A stretch of 33,820 nucleotides of DNA from Nitrospirota bacterium (GTDB lineage: Bacteria > Nitrospirota > Thermodesulfovibrionia > Thermodesulfovibrionales > Dissulfurispiraceae), in the NCBI GenBank assembly GCA_023476565.1, contig JAMCVZ010000050.1:1-33820 (forward strand). The letters are read 5' to 3'. Below the pieces are notes generated by a model. The model was not told the DNA's origin, searched no databases, and saw only the letters and a program-made list of their open reading frames with translations. The position numbers were made by a program, and so were the translations under genes. Below are positions 30,138 through 33,820 of this stretch, one piece after another. How positions within the stretch are numbered: position 1 is the first letter of the stretch; every line of letters starts with the position of its first letter.

Positions 30138-31670
30138 ATGAAAGGATCAACAGATGCAGCAGGCATTGCTGTATCAGCCACAGGCAACAGGTTTTTCGGC
30201 CGGTTCATCGAAAACATTCGTGCCTCTGAACGCAAGCCGGTCAAGACCTTAACAGGTTTTTTCATTGCATGGCTGATTTTTTTCCTTATTTTGTGGGTCA
30301 TGCCGCTCCCTGAAAAGATGTCGCCTGCGGGCAAGTCAACGTTGGCCGTTCTGGCCTGGGCAACCATCATGTGGGTCACCGAGGCCCTGCCTGTCGGAGT
30401 CAGCGGTCTCCTTATTCCCATGCTGCTGGTCATGGGCGGCGCGGTGGACAAATTTCCCAAAGCAGCCAGCGGCTTCAATCAGCCGGTAGTTTTTTTAACA
30501 TTAGCAGCGTTCATATTTGCCGCTATCGTACAGGCTGCCGGTCTCGACAGGCGCATTGCCCTCACCCTCCTGAAAAAACTGCGTGTTAAGGAGGTGGGCG
30601 GGATCATATGGGGCATGTTCGGGGTCAACCTCATTTTGTCATTTATTATCCCGGCGGCCAACGCCCGCGCCGCCACACTGCTGCCTGTTGTAAACGGTAT
30701 TACGCGCTTGTTCGGCGACACGCCGGAGGAACGAGCGGGTAAAAAAGCCATTGTGATCCAGACCCTGGTATACGGCTCCATGATCAGCGGCATGTGTATC
30801 ATGACCGCGCATCTGCCCAACCTTATACTGGTCGGGCTTTTTGAGAAAGAGTTGAACTACCACCTCTCCTATGTCAATTGGTTTCTTCTGCAATGGCCGT
30901 ACCTCGGCATGTTTGTCATAACCCAGTGGTGGGTGCGCCATTACTTCAAGACGCGCGGGGTGGGCATTCCGGGAGGGTTGTCGAGGGTCAAGGAAATGCA
31001 TGCTGATTTGCCGGTGACCAGCCAGACCGAGTGGCTCATTATAGCCGTGTTTGCCTTTGTAGGGCTCATGTGGATGACAGAATCATGGCATGGGATCAAG
31101 GCGCACAATGCCGCCTTGATCGGTATTGCTATCATGTTTACTCCGGGATTGTTCGGCTTTAAATGGAAGACCCTTCAGGAACGCACTATCTGGGGCACCT
31201 GGCTGCTCCTGGCCGGCGCCATGTCCATGTCAGCAGCCATGGGTTCATCGGGCCTGGCGAAATGGCTGTCCGATATCGTGCACCCTCTCGCCGAAGGGCG
31301 TCCGTGGTGGGCGATCCTGTTTTTGCTCATGATCGGCACGCATGTCATTCGCCTCGGGATGCTCTCTAATGTTGCGGCTATTGCCATGCTGGCGCCCGTC
31401 TTGATCGCCCTGGCGCCTAAACTGGGATTGCATCCGGTGGCATTCACCATGCTGGTATCCGATACTGATACCTTTGCCTATATATTGCCCACACAAATCA
31501 CCGCAGCAGTGATCGCATACAGCAGCGGCACCTTCAGTATGGCGGATTATGCCAAGGTGGGTTGGGTATCAGTGCTCATTGCCATTTCATACGGCATTCT
31601 TGTTATGGCGCCGTGGTACTCGTTCATGGGGATGCCTGTTTGGAACCCTTCAGCTCCGTGGCCTTTCTGA
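30138..31670 (+). CDS. SLC13/DASS-family anion transporter
   Basis: A 510-residue sodium- or proton-coupled anion permease of the SLC13 (DASS) family. About 12 membrane helices; the two pseudo-symmetric substrate motifs are seen in the FIIPAANARAATLLPVV and VSDTDTFAYILPTQITAAVIAY regions. The usual SNT is changed to ANA and SDT, so substrate choice could differ. Other landmarks are WVTEALPVGVSGLLIPM and WGTWLLLAGAMSMSAAMGSSGLA. Family substrates are dicarboxylates, citrate or sulfate. The N-terminal 45 residues are cytoplasmic. The Shine-Dalgarno is GGGAGGA. It is adjacent to a PstS-like binding protein and a Crp/Fnr gene. Confidence 0.87.
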   Translation: MKGSTDAAGIAVSATGNRFFGRFIENIRASERKPVKTLTGFFIAWLIFFLILWVMPLPEKMSPAGKSTLAVLAWATIMWVTEALPVGVSGLLIPMLLVMGGAVDKFPKAASGFNQPVVFLTLAAFIFAAIVQAAGLDRRIALTLLKKLRVKEVGGIIWGMFGVNLILSFIIPAANARAATLLPVVNGITRLFGDTPEERAGKKAIVIQTLVYGSMISGMCIMTAHLPNLILVGLFEKELNYHLSYVNWFLLQWPYLGMFVITQWWVRHYFKTRGVGIPGGLSRVKEMHADLPVTSQTEWLIIAVFAFVGLMWMTESWHGIKAHNAALIGIAIMFTPGLFGFKWKTLQERTIWGTWLLLAGAMSMSAAMGSSGLAKWLSDIVHPLAEGRPWWAILFLLMIGTHVIRLGMLSNVAAIAMLAPVLIALAPKLGLHPVAFTMLVSDTDTFAYILPTQITAAVIAYSSGTFSMADYAKVGWVSVLIAISYGILVMAPWYSFMGMPVWNPSAPWPF

Positions 31671-31807
31671 AGCGCCACCGGCGGATGAAGTGCTGCTGTT
31701 TTGTGGTATGATAACGAGAGTTCTCGAACCCTGACTCATCGGTGTCGTTAAAGCGGCAGGGGCAAGAGAGGATTTACCAGTGTTCCGGAAGAGGAAGGAG
31801 GAACTCT

Positions 31808-32560
31808 ATGAAGAAAATCGTATGTGTATTGACAGCAGGCATCATCCTGATGTGGAGCGCCGGGGCCTTTGCTGATGGAATCAAAATAGGAGCAGGTGCG
31901 GCGCCTGTAAGTATATTAAAAACTGTAAAGGAACATTTTGAAAAGGCAACAGCGGTTAAGCTGACTATTTTAGAGGTAGGGCCTAAAGTAGCAATGCAAG
32001 ACCTCCTGAAAGGCACTATAGATGTTGTAGGGGCAGGAATTACACTTGACGAGTTGATTGCTGTCATGAAAAAGGATGGAATTGAGGTCAATAAAGCAGA
32101 GTTGCAAAGTTTCGTTATCGGAAAAAACAGGGCAGCGGCTTTTATAAATAAATCCAATCCTGTTTCAAGACTTACAAAAGAGCAATTAAAGGGTATATTC
32201 ACCGGAAAAATAACTAATTGGAAGGACGTAGGCGGGAAAGACATGCCAATCATTATAGTATGGGGAAAACTGACTCCCGGAGTGAATACACTACTCATAA
32301 GCAAGGTGCTTGATGGTGAATCCCCGACAAAGGATGTCCTTGAAGCCGTTACCGGTACTGATGTAAAACAAAATATAGCATCCAACCAGGAGGCAATAGG
32401 GATTGTAGCTTCAAATGTAGTTGATGATACCATCAAGGTCCTTGAGATACCCGAAATGTCGAGCGATATAATCCTCGTTACTCAAGGCAAACCATCTCCA
32501 AATGTCCGGAAGCTCATAGATTTCATCAAAGGAGAGGGACAGAAATACATAAGACAGTAG
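31808..32560 (+). CDS. PstS-like phosphate/oxyanion-binding protein
   Basis: A 250-residue exported binding protein of the PstS-like (PBP superfamily) type. A signal peptide covers about 1-23 (MKKIVCVLTAGIILMWSAGAFA). GAGAAPVSILKTVKEHFEKAT, KGTIDVVGAGITLDELIAVMK, NPVSRLTKEQLKGIFTGKITNWKDVGGKDMPI and EAIGIVAS follow; the middle stretch is the family hallmark. No pstC, pstA or pstB gene is adjacent, so it may serve another transporter or act as a sensor. The start was chosen at AAGGAGG; a longer frame gives a non-signal extension. Ligand unknown. Confidence 0.88.
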   Translation: MKKIVCVLTAGIILMWSAGAFADGIKIGAGAAPVSILKTVKEHFEKATAVKLTILEVGPKVAMQDLLKGTIDVVGAGITLDELIAVMKKDGIEVNKAELQSFVIGKNRAAAFINKSNPVSRLTKEQLKGIFTGKITNWKDVGGKDMPIIIVWGKLTPGVNTLLISKVLDGESPTKDVLEAVTGTDVKQNIASNQEAIGIVASNVVDDTIKVLEIPEMSSDIILVTQGKPSPNVRKLIDFIKGEGQKYIRQ

Positions 32561-32600
32561 GGGGCCGGGAGATAGCGATCTCAGGCGCCCCATAAGCTCT

Positions 32601-33290
32601 ATGGAAAAACGGTGGTATTTAAGCGCCATTGACATCCTCGATGAATTGTCGGAGGACGAGAGAGCATTCTTTTACCAAAAATCACATAATAAAAAATACT
32701 CCAAAGGCAGCATCATCTTTTCTCCCGGCGATCAGGGCAATTTAATTTATTATGTCCTGAGCGGCAGCGTTAAAATCTACAGCCTGTCGGGGTGCGGCAA
32801 GGAAATCATCCATTGGTTCTGCCAGCCGAAAGACTTCTTCGGACTTGCAGAGGTTTGCGGCGGTGAAATGAGGACCGTCTTTGCAGATGCGGTTGAGGAT
32901 ACCGAGGCCCTGTGCATAAACAGGGCGAATTTCGAAGAGCTCATCAGCAGGAACCCCAGGATAGCAATTTTTATCATGAGGATTCTCGGCAGCAGGATAA
33001 GGCAGGCGCACGAGACCATAAAGGATCTTGTCGCGTGCGATGTGCGCTCCCGGATGGCGCAGCTTCTCGTTAAGCTCGGACAGCTTTGCGGCTCAACGTG
33101 TAATGATATCGTTACCATAGAAAAGAAATTTACGCATCAGGAAATGGCGAACATGATCGGGGCCACGAGGACAACGGTAACGGAAGTGATGAATGAGTTC
33201 AGGAAGAGCGGCTTTATAGAATGCGACGGGAGCAGGATAACCATTCTCGATTATGCACGGCTCTCCAGCCTTATAGACCCTTCCGATTGA
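32601..33290 (+). CDS. Crp/Fnr family transcriptional regulator
   Basis: A 229-residue regulator with a cyclic-nucleotide-binding-like beta-roll (about 12-115, with GSIIFSPGDQGNLIYYVLSGSVKIY), a dimer helix (120-143) and a winged-helix DNA-binding domain (FTHQEMANMIGATRTTVTEVMNEFRKSG at 178-204). There is no FNR N-terminal Cys cluster. Eight cysteines (65, 74, 86, 105, 146, 163, 167, 208) are scattered, including CGSTC. The cAMP-contact residues of CRP are not seen. It may sense heme, redox or NO. Its likely targets are the two genes before it, but no operator was identified. The Shine-Dalgarno is weak. Confidence 0.9.
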   Translation: MEKRWYLSAIDILDELSEDERAFFYQKSHNKKYSKGSIIFSPGDQGNLIYYVLSGSVKIYSLSGCGKEIIHWFCQPKDFFGLAEVCGGEMRTVFADAVEDTEALCINRANFEELISRNPRIAIFIMRILGSRIRQAHETIKDLVACDVRSRMAQLLVKLGQLCGSTCNDIVTIEKKFTHQEMANMIGATRTTVTEVMNEFRKSGFIECDGSRITILDYARLSSLIDPSD

Positions 33291-33403
33291 TCCTTTTTGT
33301 CGGCTATTATCCCTTGTTCATTTCAGGGTTTGCATACAGGGCCTAACCGTTCGATATGCGCCAAAGCATCTTTTACAGAAATTATCACGTGAGACCAATC
33401 TCG

Positions 33404-33553
33404 GGAATTAAATGGGACGGTTCCAACACTGTTCGGCATAGCACTTGCTTGTCTTGAAAGGAATTAAATGGGACGGTTCCATTTATTTCTTGTCCTATCC
33501 TTTTGAGCACACTTCCTTGTTTCACGATTTAAATAGAACCGTCCCATTTATTC
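33404..33553. repeat. REP-like direct and inverted repeats
   Basis: The 22-nt GGAATTAAATGGGACGGTTCCA is repeated at 33404-33425 and 33460-33481, and an inverted relative AAATAGAACCGTCCCATTTATTC lies at 33531-33553. Each copy is a weak hairpin (AAATGG...CCATTT), and copies 2 and 3 form a larger inverted repeat. The AATGGGACGGTT core resembles REP elements linked to RAYT transposases. The rest of 33291-33706 shows nothing firm. Confidence 0.65.
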
Positions 33554-33706
33554 ACTGAGGAAGAGGGGATTTACCCGTCTAAAAGCTTTGTTTTACTGGG
33601 TCGGGTATGATGAATTCAGATTATTTTGGACAGCAGTGAGCATATGTCGTCTGTAAAACATATCCAACCGTTATGAGGTGGTAAGATAAATCAAGGGAGG
33701 AAAGCT

Positions 33707-33820
33707 ATGAATCCTGAAGAACTCAGATATCACAAAGAACACACATGGGTCAAAGTATCAGGCAAGAAAGCGACAATAGGGATAACCGATCATGCACAGG
33801 ACGCCCTGGGCGATATAGTC
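33707..33820 (+). CDS. gcvH: Glycine cleavage system H protein (partial)
   Basis: The first 38 codons of the lipoyl carrier protein of glycine cleavage: [20 protein letters not shown], then [14 protein letters not shown], are conserved across GcvH. The gene runs off the right edge before the lipoylated lysine. AAGGGAGG sits at a good distance before the ATG. No glycine riboswitch was recognised upstream. Confidence 0.94.
   Translation, partial: MNPEELRYHKEHTWVKVSGKKATIGITDHAQDALGDIV

Noticed and set aside
33560-33700. Glycine riboswitch upstream of gcvH
   Set aside because: The characteristic paired aptamer core motifs are not recognisable in the leader.

Overview
The window looks like chromosome from an anaerobic, respiratory Gram-negative bacterium with a mobile replicon border at its left end. 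A Nitrospirota (Thermodesulfovibrio-like) or Deltaproteobacteria-like host is my inference. It rests on system II cytochrome c assembly (ResB/CcsA), a heme-binding sensor kinase, NtrC-type regulation, a DRTGG/PHP/ATPase signalling cluster, tandem DUF507 genes beside rpsF-ssb-rpsR, and an apparent selenoprotein. No rRNA or single decisive marker gene is present.

Layout. (1) 1-3700: AT-richer, plasmid- or ICE-like DNA, all on the minus strand: a replication initiator (RepA type), its own RpoD-like sigma factor, an unknown protein and a Toprim fragment of topoisomerase III. Upstream of repA is an array of about ten 21-23 bp iterons. A 24-nt copy of the 3' end of a tRNA-Ser follows at 3675-3698, the expected scar of an element integrated at a tRNA-Ser lying off the left edge. 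(2) 3774-5216: resB-ccsA. (3) 5395-13564: a DUF4912/SAP-like protein, an IS481-type remnant, an RNase Z-like hydrolase, then galT-glgA running into a GAF/PAS sensor kinase and a lone receiver. (4) 13659-21013: the signalling core. A lone receiver and a heme-motif histidine kinase are on the minus strand. Divergent from them is a heme-less paralogous kinase that heads a seven-gene run: kinase, DRTGG protein, RsbW-like ATPase, second DRTGG protein, PHP protein, second stand-alone ATPase, NtrC-type sigma54 activator. (5) 21109-26610: envelope and thiol genes, including a DsbC-like protein whose first active-site cysteine is an in-frame TGA followed by a SECIS-like hairpin, an MltD-like transglycosylase, a YihY/BrkB membrane protein, and a TlpA-like/TPR protein lacking both cysteines. 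(6) 26735-29016: tRNA-Phe, then rpsF-ssb-rpsR with two DUF507 genes and an HNH nuclease. (7) 29111-33820: trpC, an SLC13-type anion transporter, a PstS-like binding protein, a Crp/Fnr regulator, REP-like repeats and the start of gcvH.

How it fits together (inference). The heme kinase probably reads redox state or a gaseous ligand outside the membrane. Its heme-less twin and the ATPase/DRTGG/PHP module would carry intracellular information to the NtrC-type regulator. The DRTGG/anti-sigma/PHP/ATPase combination is known beside [FeFe]-hydrogenase genes in other anaerobes. Here no hydrogenase is visible and two kinases take that place, which makes this block the best candidate for an undescribed system. 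The selenocysteine DsbC homologue is the clearest single-gene novelty.
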